Program-made: the position numbers and the translations under genes
Assembly (NCBI GenBank): GCA_910586835.1
Contig: CAJUJU010000013.1
Span: forward strand, 1-64,000
DNA length: 64,000 nt
Reading direction: 5' to 3'
Source of the DNA: an uncultured Acetatifactor sp.
GTDB taxonomy: Bacteria; Bacillota; Clostridia; Lachnospirales; Lachnospiraceae
Shown: positions 52,639-60,595 of the stretch, piece after piece
Numbering within the stretch: position 1 is the stretch's first letter
How the letters are laid out: every line of letters starts with the position of its first letter
The notes under the pieces: generated by a model
The model's input: the letters and a program-made list of their open reading frames with translations, nothing else
Database searches by the model: none
Told to the model about the DNA's origin: nothing

Positions 52639-52962
52639 TTGTCTATCACATCGGACATCATCCGAGGGCACACGGAGGCCATCATCCTGGCCCACCTTCT
52701 GGAGCAGGACAGCTACGGCTACCAGATCAACAAAGATATCATCAAAAAAACCAACAACCAATATGAGTTGAAGGAAGCCACTCTTTACTCTGCTTTCCGC
52801 CGTCTGGAGCAGTCAGGCTATATCCGCACTTATTGGGGAAACGAGACAGTCGGCGCCAGACGCCGCTATTACTCCATCACGGAGGAAGGGCGGACGGCAT
52901 ATGCTTCCTACCGGAGAGACTGGGAGGAAGCAAAGACAACCATTGACCGTCTGCTTCAATAA
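52639..52962 (+). CDS. PadR-family transcriptional regulator
   Basis: A 107-residue regulator with a winged helix (GHTEAIILAHLLEQDSYGYQ, TLYSAFRRLEQSGYI, RRRYYSITEEGR) and a short C-terminal dimerisation helix. The start is TTG at 52639 (AGGAAAGGGGG eight bases before); a longer frame from 52582 would begin inside the -10 box and is rejected. PadR proteins of this type are paired with HAAS/DUF1700 and DUF4097 membrane proteins in Firmicutes, which is also the case here. Confidence 0.9.
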   Translation: MSITSDIIRGHTEAIILAHLLEQDSYGYQINKDIIKKTNNQYELKEATLYSAFRRLEQSGYIRTYWGNETVGARRRYYSITEEGRTAYASYRRDWEEAKTTIDRLLQ

Positions 52963-53008
52963 AAAATTGCCTCTTTGAGGCAATTCGAAGAATGCTTCGC
53001 ATTCTTCC
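52961..53008. repeat. Double-hairpin repeat element, copy 1 (minus orientation)
   Basis: TTGCCTC-TTT-GAGGCAA is followed after a few bases by GAAGAATGC-TTC-GCATTCTTC. The same pair of hairpins occurs at 55203-55250 in opposite orientation. On the minus strand it ends in a T run like a terminator. It starts at the padR stop codon. Confidence 0.8.
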
Positions 53009-53103
53009 CCTGCTACGACGTAATTTCCAATAGGATAAAATGTAAAACACCAGTTTCAACTCTGAGGGAAACGCCCTCTATCACGCAGAAAGGGAATAAC
53101 ATT

Positions 53104-53796
53104 ATGAAAGAAAACATCCGGAAACATATCGAAAGCCTGTTTGCCGACGCCCCCAAGACAAGAAAAGCCATAGAACTCAAGGAAGAACTGACTCAGAACA
53201 CCATTGAAAAATACGAAGATCTGATCAGCGAAGGCTATCGGGAGGAAGATGCCTTCCAGAACGTCATAAGCTCCATCGGAGATGTAAACGAGCTGTTTGA
53301 AGTCCTGGCGGATAAAAATCTGTTGACGTTGTCCGAAGCGGACAGAAAAAAGAAGGCCATACTCACAGCCGTGTCCGCCGGGCTCTACATCTTTGCAGGC
53401 GTGGTCTTTCTTGCCTGCCATCTCATCATGCAGATCTCGCCGGCGTTCACCCTGGGATACGGTTACTTCGACTATAACATACTGGGACTGATCCTGGCCG
53501 GACTGATCTGCATCGCTCCCACCTGTATGCTGATCTATGCAAACCATATGTATCCTTCCTTCCGGGAGGAAGAGAACAGCCTGGTGGAGGACTATAAGAA
53601 GGCAAGATATACCGCAAATCGCAGAAAGGCTGTCCGCAACTCGATCAGTCTCCTGATCTGGACCATCACAGTGACTTACTATTTTATCTTCAGTTTTGCT
53701 TCCTGGCAATGGATGTACAGCTGGATCATCTTTCTGGTGGGCGCCTGCATCCAGGTTATGGCGCTTCTGATCCTCAACCTTCGAAACAAGGACTAG
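53104..53796 (+). CDS. HAAS/DUF1700-family membrane protein
   Basis: A 230-residue protein. Residues 1-75 form the HAAS helical domain (IELKEELTQNTIEKYEDLIS, YREEDAFQNVISSIGDVNEL). Four membrane helices occupy ~90-225 (ILTAVSAGLYIFAGVVFLAC, LGLILAGLICIAPTCMLIYA and two more). HAAS proteins are thought to act with PadR regulators in envelope or signalling control; the mechanism is not settled. The ATG at 53104 has AAAGGG upstream; earlier in-frame codons have no SD. Confidence 0.85.
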   Translation: MKENIRKHIESLFADAPKTRKAIELKEELTQNTIEKYEDLISEGYREEDAFQNVISSIGDVNELFEVLADKNLLTLSEADRKKKAILTAVSAGLYIFAGVVFLACHLIMQISPAFTLGYGYFDYNILGLILAGLICIAPTCMLIYANHMYPSFREEENSLVEDYKKARYTANRRKAVRNSISLLIWTITVTYYFIFSFASWQWMYSWIIFLVGACIQVMALLILNLRNKD

Positions 53797-53938
53797 TACT
53801 CCATCCTGAAAAACTCTGCGCCAATATTTCGGTTCGTTTTTCCAAATGCACAGGAACTTCAGGGACAGAGTACTGAACGGTAAACCAAAATGGCCACCTG
53901 TGCACTTTCGGGAACCCAAAAATGAAAGGAAAGAAACA

Positions 53939-55144
53939 ATGAAGGCAGTTAAAATAGTGGCAATTTTTATTTTCGGCGGGCTGGCGCTCTTTTTCATCCT
54001 GATCATGTGGCGCGGGATGTTCCGAGGCACATGGTCGTGGTGGGTTGGCGGCACCCGGGTGGAAACAGGCCCTGATTATAAGCTTGTACAGGAAAAGGAG
54101 CTTCCGGCAGAGAGCATCGATTCGCTGGAGATCAGATACCGAAATTTCATGAGCGTTATCTTTTATGAAAACTCCGACGACACCATCCTGATCAGGGAAT
54201 ACCTGAATTTCACCCCCAGTAATAAACAGCTCTCCGAAATTAAGACAGCGGGAGATACCGTCACCGTACAGGGACCAAAAACCAACTTCTACACCGGCTC
54301 CTTCCTTCCCGCACCCAATGGTTATACGGAGATCTGGCTTCCCTCAAAAATATATGACTCCCTGTCGGTACAGACGGTGAGCGGGGATATCCGTTCGGAC
54401 TTTCCCCTTGCGCCGGGCGCCCTTACCGCAAACAGCACCAGCGGTGATATCACCTTTCCCGATCTGGAGTCTGACAGAACCTCCGTCTCCACCATCAGCG
54501 GCGATATCCTGCTTTCGTCCGTCTCCGGAGCGTCCGTGTCCCTCTCCACCACCAGCGGCAACATTGTCACCGGCGACATTTCCGGCGAGAGCAATGTCTC
54601 CACCACCAGCGGTGACATTACCACGTCGCTTCTCGGCGACGGCACTGTCTCCACCACCAGCGGTGACATTACCACGGCGCTTCTCGGCGGCGGCACTGTC
54701 TCCACCACCAGCGGCGAAGTCCGCATAACGGAAGCGGAGAAAAATCTGTCCGTCAACTCCGTCTCCGGTGATGTCCGTGTGGAGTCTCTGAATGCTCCCT
54801 TCCGCTTCAACACCACCAGCGGCGAAATCATTGTGGAGAACGGCTCAGGCAGCGGAAAGGCCAGTTCTGTCTCCGGGGACATCCGACTCTCCCTGACCGA
54901 TGCGCTCACGGGCAACCTCACCCTGAACACTACCAGCGGCGATATAGCGCTGGCTCTCCCGGAAACGTCCTCCTTTTATCTGGATTTTGACTCCACCAGC
55001 GGCAGCTGCAATACTTTTTTTGACGACCGCCTCTCCTTCAACAAACGCGGGAATCAGGCGAGCGGTGAGTACGGAAGCAATTCGGAAAACAAACTGAACG
55101 TCTCGACCACCAGCGGCGATCTGCGGATCACAAAGGCCGACTGA
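53939..55144 (+). CDS. DUF4097 beta-solenoid surface protein
   Basis: A 401-residue protein: one N-terminal membrane helix (VKIVAIFIFGGLALFFILIM), a short linker, and a beta-helix of repeated Ser-Thr-Thr-Ser-Gly-Asp turns (VSTTSGDI and variants about every 12-22 residues, ~140-400). This is the DUF4097 (adhesin-like) pattern, probably facing outside the cell. Repeats at the DNA level (ACCACCAGCGGTGACATTACCAC) are in frame. It is the last gene of the padR operon and is followed by a strong terminator. The start is at ATG 53939 after AAAGGAAAG. Confidence 0.88.
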   Translation: MKAVKIVAIFIFGGLALFFILIMWRGMFRGTWSWWVGGTRVETGPDYKLVQEKELPAESIDSLEIRYRNFMSVIFYENSDDTILIREYLNFTPSNKQLSEIKTAGDTVTVQGPKTNFYTGSFLPAPNGYTEIWLPSKIYDSLSVQTVSGDIRSDFPLAPGALTANSTSGDITFPDLESDRTSVSTISGDILLSSVSGASVSLSTTSGNIVTGDISGESNVSTTSGDITTSLLGDGTVSTTSGDITTALLGGGTVSTTSGEVRITEAEKNLSVNSVSGDVRVESLNAPFRFNTTSGEIIVENGSGSGKASSVSGDIRLSLTDALTGNLTLNTTSGDIALALPETSSFYLDFDSTSGSCNTFFDDRLSFNKRGNQASGEYGSNSENKLNVSTTSGDLRITKAD

Positions 55145-55149
55145 GAAAA

Positions 55150-55184
55150 GGAGCCGTTGCCCTAAGGCACGGCTCCCTTTTTTT
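55150..55184 (+). terminator. Terminator of the padR operon
   Basis: GGAGCCG-TTGCC (55150-55161) pairs with GGCA-CGGCTCC (55166-55176) with one bulged T and a CTAA loop, followed by seven T residues. Confidence 0.9.
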
Positions 55185-55202
55185 AATTTCGTCTTGACAG
55201 CG

Positions 55203-55250
55203 GAAGAATGCGAAGCATTCTTCCAAGTGCCTCTTTGAGGCACTTTTTTA
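55203..55250. repeat. Double-hairpin repeat element, copy 2 (plus orientation)
   Basis: GAAGAATGC-GAA-GCATTCTTC (55203-55223) is followed by GTGCCTC-TTT-GAGGCAC and a T run, the inverted counterpart of 52961-53008. It overlaps the stop codon of the GH3 gene and can act as a second terminator for the padR operon. Confidence 0.8.
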
Positions 55251-57380
55251 CCTCACTGCCACAAATCCAAACGTCTCTTTTCCCGTCAGCTCCGCCGTTC
55301 TGGCATCGGGCTGACCGAATCCCACATTGACCGCAAACCTGCTGCCGCCGGACACCTTCTCGCCCTCGTCATTGATGACCGTGAAGGCGTCCCTGTCAAC
55401 GGGCACCTGTACCGTCACGCTGCAGCCGGGCTCCACCGTCACTCTGGCAAAGCCGCACAGTCTGCTGTTCGGCGTGGCATCACCGGAATCCAACGCCCTG
55501 ATGTATACCTGTACTACCTCCTGAAGCGTCCTGTCACTTTTGTTGGAAACCACTGCTTCCAGCCGAAGCTCCTCACCGGCCCAAACAGCCTCGCCGCCCT
55601 TTGCGGCCTCCTGCCCGTTCAGCTTCACACCGTCAAGCTCCATGCTGCCGTAGGTCAGGCCATAGCCGAAGGGATAAAGCACCTCTCCGGTAAAATACCG
55701 GTAGGTTCTGTTTTTCATGGAGTAGTCCTCAAAGTCCGGCAGCTCTTCCGTGTCATGATAGAAGGTGACAGGCAGCTTTCCGGAAGGGGAAAGCGCACCG
55801 AACAGAATGTCCGCAACCACTCTGCCGCCTCTCGCCCCGGGATACCACGCCTGAACCACCGCCGCACAGTGCTCCTGGGCATCTCTCAGATCCATGGCGC
55901 TTCCTGTCATATTTACCAAAACCACCGGCTTGCCCGTCTTTACCACTGCCTCCAGAAGCTCTCTCTGAGCCTGCGGCAGCAGAAGGTCCATCTTGTCGCC
56001 GGAAGCATAGCTGTTTCCGGTATCTCCCTCTTCTCCCTCCAGAGTCTCATCCAGACCCACGCAAAGGATCACCACATCGCTGTTCTTTGCCACCGCTACG
56101 GCCTCGCTGATACGATCCTGACGGAGAGCCAGATTTTCCACCTTTTCCTTAAACAGATGACAGCCCTCGGAATAGTATACTCTCACATCATCGCCCAACA
56201 CGTCCTGAATTCCCTCCAGCACCGTGATATACCTGGATGAAGTTCCGTGATAATTTCCCACCAGCGCCGCGCGGCTGTTGGCGTTGGGCCCCACTACGCC
56301 CACCGTCTTCAGTCCTTCCTTCTTCAGGGGAAGGATCCCGTCATTCTTCAGAAGTACCACGGACTCTGCCGCGGCCCTGTCAGCCAGGGCCAGATGCTCC
56401 GGGCATTCCAGTCTGTCGTACCCGATCCTGTCATACTCGGTCTCGTCGAACAGCCCCAGCAGGAATCTTGTGGTAAACAGCCTTTCCGCAGCGGTGGTGA
56501 TCTCCTCCTCCGTCACCATTCCGTCCTGATAAGCCTTCATCAGATGAAGATAGGTGATACCGCAGTTTACATCGCAGCCCGTCTTCAGAGCCAGAGCAGC
56601 GGATTCCTCCGCCGTGTCCGTTATCATGTGCTGGGTATGGAAATCCCGGATGGCCCAGCAGTCGGAGACATAATGCCCCTCAAATTCCCACTCTCCCCGC
56701 AGAATATCCTCCATCAGGGTCTTGCTGCCGCAGCAGGGCTCCCCGTTGGTTCGGTTGTAGGCGCCCATGACAGCCTCCACACCGGCTTCCTTCACCAGTT
56801 TTTCAAAGGCGGGAAGATAGGTCTCCCGCAGATCCTTTTTGGATGCCTTGGCATTAAATTTATGGCGCACGGCCTCAGGGCCGGAATGCACAGCAAAATG
56901 CTTCGCGCAGGCGGCAGCCTTCAGATACTCTCCGTCTCCCTGCAGGCCCTCCACAAACGCCTTGCCCAGCTCTCCCGTGAGATAGGGATCTTCCCCGTAG
57001 GTTTCATGGCCCCTTCCCCACCTGGGATCCCGGAAAATATTCACATTGGGGGACCAGAAGGTCAGCCCCTTGTAGATGTCCCTGTCCTCCTCTTCCCGGT
57101 AAGCGTTGTATTTTGCACGGCCTTCCACCGCGATCACATCACCGATCTTCTCCAGAAGCTCCGTGTCAAATGCCGCCGCCGTACCGATGGCCTGGGGAAA
57201 CATGGTGGCAACCCCGGCCCTTGCAACGCCGTGCAGCCCCTCATTCCACCAGTTGTAGGCAGGTACGCCCAGCCTGGGAATGGCAGGCGCGTCATACCGC
57301 AGCTGTGATGCCTTCTCCTCCAGCGTCATCCGGCCTACCAGTTCCTTCGCCCTCTGCCTTGCCGCTTGTCTGTCTCTCAT
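55248..57380 (-). CDS. GH3 beta-glucosidase/beta-xylosidase
   Basis: A 710-residue GH3 enzyme with the full three-domain build. The catalytic region has RDPRWGRGHETYGEDPYLTG, AACAKHFAVHSGPE, and the nucleophile Asp in GHYVSDCWAIRDF. The (alpha/beta)6 sandwich and a C-terminal fibronectin III-like domain (VQVYIRALDSGDATPN...) follow. There is no signal peptide, so it is probably cytoplasmic. The ATG at 57380 has GGGAGG seven bases upstream. Being next to a GH115 alpha-glucuronidase and an acetyl-esterase-like gene favours beta-xylosidase over beta-glucosidase, but this is context only. Confidence 0.92.
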   Translation of the reverse strand: MRDRQAARQRAKELVGRMTLEEKASQLRYDAPAIPRLGVPAYNWWNEGLHGVARAGVATMFPQAIGTAAAFDTELLEKIGDVIAVEGRAKYNAYREEEDRDIYKGLTFWSPNVNIFRDPRWGRGHETYGEDPYLTGELGKAFVEGLQGDGEYLKAAACAKHFAVHSGPEAVRHKFNAKASKKDLRETYLPAFEKLVKEAGVEAVMGAYNRTNGEPCCGSKTLMEDILRGEWEFEGHYVSDCWAIRDFHTQHMITDTAEESAALALKTGCDVNCGITYLHLMKAYQDGMVTEEEITTAAERLFTTRFLLGLFDETEYDRIGYDRLECPEHLALADRAAAESVVLLKNDGILPLKKEGLKTVGVVGPNANSRAALVGNYHGTSSRYITVLEGIQDVLGDDVRVYYSEGCHLFKEKVENLALRQDRISEAVAVAKNSDVVILCVGLDETLEGEEGDTGNSYASGDKMDLLLPQAQRELLEAVVKTGKPVVLVNMTGSAMDLRDAQEHCAAVVQAWYPGARGGRVVADILFGALSPSGKLPVTFYHDTEELPDFEDYSMKNRTYRYFTGEVLYPFGYGLTYGSMELDGVKLNGQEAAKGGEAVWAGEELRLEAVVSNKSDRTLQEVVQVYIRALDSGDATPNSRLCGFARVTVEPGCSVTVQVPVDRDAFTVINDEGEKVSGGSRFAVNVGFGQPDARTAELTGKETFGFVAVR

Positions 57381-57408
57381 ACACAATCCTCCCTGTCACC
57401 TTTTTCAA

Positions 57409-57444
57409 CATGGCGGTCTCTGTCTCCTCACAGACACCGCCATG
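57409..57444. promoter_or_regulatory. Long inverted repeat upstream of the GH3 gene
   Basis: CATGGCGGT-c-TCTGT (57409-57423) pairs with ACAGA-c-ACCGCCATG (57430-57444): 14 of 15 positions with one C-C mismatch and a 6-nt loop. No T tract follows on the minus strand, so it is more likely an operator or a leader structure than a terminator of GH115. The rest of 57381-57557 has no gene. Confidence 0.55.
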
Positions 57445-57557
57445 GAATACATTGTTTACAGCATAACACAAATTCCAAAGCATTACCACTCACATTATGC
57501 TGGCCTGCCCGTCACATCGCATATTTTGCTCTGTTTGTCCCGGGCATGTTTTCCGCC

Positions 57558-60455
57558 TTATTCTTTCTCTGTCACAACTTGTACATACGCCGATTCCTCC
57601 GGCCCCAGATAGGACTCCTGCAGCCTGCAGTCCTCTCTGTAAATCCGTATCCGCTCCAGCACCGTACCCGCTTCCAGGGCGCCCAGGGTAAGCTCCCTGA
57701 CTCCGGCCTCAAAGCAAAATACCGTTTCCGCCCTGTGAATCTGATCCAGAACGCCCCTGCTCCACTCCGGATCCCGGTTGTCCCCTGCCTGATACCCGGA
57801 TCCCACCAGCGTAATGATCCGGGAACCTTCTCCGCTTCTTAAGCTCACCCGCATCTCCTGGCCCTTCTCATGGGGATTGACCGGCGCGGTCAGAAGCTCA
57901 ATCCGGTATTCCCCCGCCTGGGGGATCAGGAAACGATAGGTCAGCTCCGGTTTTTCTTCCTGTTCTCCAAAGGATATGGTGCAAGGCATAACCTTCATGC
58001 CAACACCGTATTTTCCGTAACCGGCCAGCCTCTCAAACCGGGCTGTACCGGTACTCTTACTCTCCGCATAATGATCCGCATTTATGGTGATGACTCCTCC
58101 GGCGGGCAGGAAAGTCATGGGCGGCAGCGCCCTTTTGTCCCTCCGGGCCGCCAGCACTTCAACAGCCACTCTGGTGTCGCCGTCACTTATGAATAATACC
58201 GCTTTTTCCGGCCGTTCCGAAAGTCCTTCCCTGTCGCAGAAAAGCTCCACCTCCTGCAGCTCCTCCACGTCACCCTCCAAAGGCGTCACCTGAAGCCACG
58301 CAGGCAGTTTTCCCTGATCCGGCTCAATCCGATAATGCAGCGCGCCTCTTCCGTCGTTTGCCACCTCCAGAAGCACTCTGTCGCAGCCCTCGTCCAGAAA
58401 ATCATGTATTTGGAGCATATCCGGGGAACCGTAATTTTTCAGGACACACCGCTCCCCGTCTTTCCTGGAAACGCTCATCCGCGGTCTGGGAGCAGGCTCT
58501 ATCCAACAGGTCACCGGATACCGGCTGCCGTCCTCGTTCCACTTGGTAAATCCCACATGGGACGCCAGCTGCATTCCGTTCCATTTACCTTCCCGGAAAC
58601 CGGCAAACTCCTGCGCCAACTCCCTGTCCCTGGCAATACACTGCCTTGTAAGCTCCCCATACCGGTTGGCCACAGGCCTGCCCTGGGCGGCATAATGTCT
58701 GCTCTTTCCCGCATACAGATGCATCTTCAGCAGATTGGCCGACGCCCTGGCGGAAAAGCCCGCCATACTGTAATACCCCCTCCGTTCCTCCGGGGACAGT
58801 CCTTCCGTCAGCTCCCTGTCAAGTCGCTCCACCTCATCGGCCAGCTGAAGCATTCTGTCCGCCTCCAGGTAATGGCAAGGATGATAAATTCTCTCATTCA
58901 ACGCCTCCGGACGGCGCAGATGATTCATGTCAATATACTTAGTCAGAAGCTCCGCCGCCTTTTTCTGCAGCTTTGCGGAAGCCTTGGGAAAGCTCTTCTT
59001 CGCCCACCTGGCCGTAAATTCCTGGCAGCTGTCCGGATTGCCGCTTCCCCACCTGTCAAAATCGTAAGCCAGTGCCATAAAGTAAGTCAGAGGCACCTCG
59101 TGGAGCTTTAAATCCCCCACATTGACGATCCAGAGATCCCGGATGCCGTACTCATAGGCGGTACACATCTGCTCCCAGGTCTTCCACATGGGCGTGGAAT
59201 CCACCCACTCATAGGAAATGGGGCCGCCGTGGTAGTCAAAGTGATAATACATGCCGAAACCGCCCTTCCGGTTTCGGATCTCCTCCGTGGGAAGTGTCCT
59301 CATATGGCCGAAGTTGTCCTCGCAGAGCATGCAGATCACCCCGTCCAGTTCCTCCCAGTCCTTCAGGCCCGCCACATGTTCATCGCCGTAAAAATACGCC
59401 TCCACCTCCTTGTAGAGAGCCAACATCTGAGGCACTTCAGACAGATCCTCGTTCACATTTTCCCGGATCAGCTGCCGTTGCCTGCGGATAATATTCTTCA
59501 GCAGATTGACATTCTCTTCCACCGTCGCGTCGTCTCCCAGCATGGAGGAATCCCTTTCTCCCCGCATGCCGATGGTGATGATATTCTCATATTTGCCGCT
59601 GCGTTTCAGGGAATCCTCCCAATAGTGCAGCAGCCCCTGTTCGTTGGTATAAAAATTCCACTCATTGCCGTAGCGGGTGCCCTCGCCCCGCACCTTATCC
59701 CACTCCTCGCTGGCACGCAGACAGGGCTCATGATGGGAATAACCCATAACTACGCCGTAGATATCCGCCAGCTCCTCGTTGGCGCTGTCCGGCCCGTCCA
59801 ACGGAAAGCTGGATGCCCACATGGCGGGCCAGAGGTAATTGCCCTTCATCCGCAGAAGGAACTCAAACACATGGCGGTACATCTTTGCATTGACGCCGCC
59901 GAAGTGAGAGCAGGCCCAATTGCCGAAGCAGGGCCACTCGTCGTTGATAAAAAAGCCTCTGTATCTGACGCTGGGCTCTTTGGAGACCACCTCAATGTCT
60001 TCCTTTATCACAGGGCACTCACACCTTGCCGGGGCCGCGTCCCCGAAATAGACCAAAGGTGTCACTCCCAGGTACTCGGACAGGGCGAACATACCGTAGA
60101 TCGTCCCCCGCTTATCGCTGCCGCAGATGACAAGTGCTTTCTCCACCTGTCCGAAGGGATGCTCCACCAGGGCGATTTTATAGACTTCTCTTTTCCCCCG
60201 GATCTCGGCGGCGGAAAAGCTCCCCTTCTCCTCAAGCTCCTCCAGAAGAGGGCTGCAGCCCGCGGTGGCACAGAAGACCGCCTGACAGACTGCCGTACTT
60301 TTCAGCAGTTCCTCGCTCACCACCTCCGGCCTGACCCCGGACACCAGGCAGATATCCTCCGCCACCGCCGCGGCGATCCTTCTCACGCCCTCCAGACCTG
60401 CCGTCTCCACCAGCAGAGGGATCGCCCTCCCGTTTTCCACTAAATTGATTTTCAT
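57558..60455 (-). CDS. GH115 xylan alpha-1,2-glucuronidase
   Basis: A 965-residue protein of the GH115 family, which removes glucuronic or 4-O-methylglucuronic acid from xylan chains. Recognised by the N-terminal domain with ICGSDKRGTIYGMFALSEYL, the core region VRYRGFFINDEWPCFGNWAC, LLRMKGNYLWPAMW and YGVVMGYSHHEPCLRASEEW, and the C-terminal beta domains. There is no signal peptide; substrates are likely imported oligosaccharides. It lies 177 bp upstream of GH3 and 140 bp downstream of the SGNH gene. Length is normal for GH115. Confidence 0.94.
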   Translation of the reverse strand: MKINLVENGRAIPLLVETAGLEGVRRIAAAVAEDICLVSGVRPEVVSEELLKSTAVCQAVFCATAGCSPLLEELEEKGSFSAAEIRGKREVYKIALVEHPFGQVEKALVICGSDKRGTIYGMFALSEYLGVTPLVYFGDAAPARCECPVIKEDIEVVSKEPSVRYRGFFINDEWPCFGNWACSHFGGVNAKMYRHVFEFLLRMKGNYLWPAMWASSFPLDGPDSANEELADIYGVVMGYSHHEPCLRASEEWDKVRGEGTRYGNEWNFYTNEQGLLHYWEDSLKRSGKYENIITIGMRGERDSSMLGDDATVEENVNLLKNIIRRQRQLIRENVNEDLSEVPQMLALYKEVEAYFYGDEHVAGLKDWEELDGVICMLCEDNFGHMRTLPTEEIRNRKGGFGMYYHFDYHGGPISYEWVDSTPMWKTWEQMCTAYEYGIRDLWIVNVGDLKLHEVPLTYFMALAYDFDRWGSGNPDSCQEFTARWAKKSFPKASAKLQKKAAELLTKYIDMNHLRRPEALNERIYHPCHYLEADRMLQLADEVERLDRELTEGLSPEERRGYYSMAGFSARASANLLKMHLYAGKSRHYAAQGRPVANRYGELTRQCIARDRELAQEFAGFREGKWNGMQLASHVGFTKWNEDGSRYPVTCWIEPAPRPRMSVSRKDGERCVLKNYGSPDMLQIHDFLDEGCDRVLLEVANDGRGALHYRIEPDQGKLPAWLQVTPLEGDVEELQEVELFCDREGLSERPEKAVLFISDGDTRVAVEVLAARRDKRALPPMTFLPAGGVITINADHYAESKSTGTARFERLAGYGKYGVGMKVMPCTISFGEQEEKPELTYRFLIPQAGEYRIELLTAPVNPHEKGQEMRVSLRSGEGSRIITLVGSGYQAGDNRDPEWSRGVLDQIHRAETVFCFEAGVRELTLGALEAGTVLERIRIYREDCRLQESYLGPEESAYVQVVTEKE

Positions 60456-60595
60456 TTTATCCCAGCCACCCGTTTCCTTTCCCGTTTCGCTTCCGGTCCG
60501 TCAGTCGGTTCTTTTCCCACCGGGCTCAGCACGCCAACCTTCCTTTTGCCGCTGCGCATTCCTCTCGCGCCGACTCACATCTGCCCGCCTCAGGT

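Noticed and set aside
54450..55140. Regular short DNA repeats in the DUF4097 gene as a possible CRISPR array
   Set aside because: Repeats are in frame, encode Ser-Thr-Thr-Ser-Gly-Asp turns, vary in spacing, and no cas genes are nearby.
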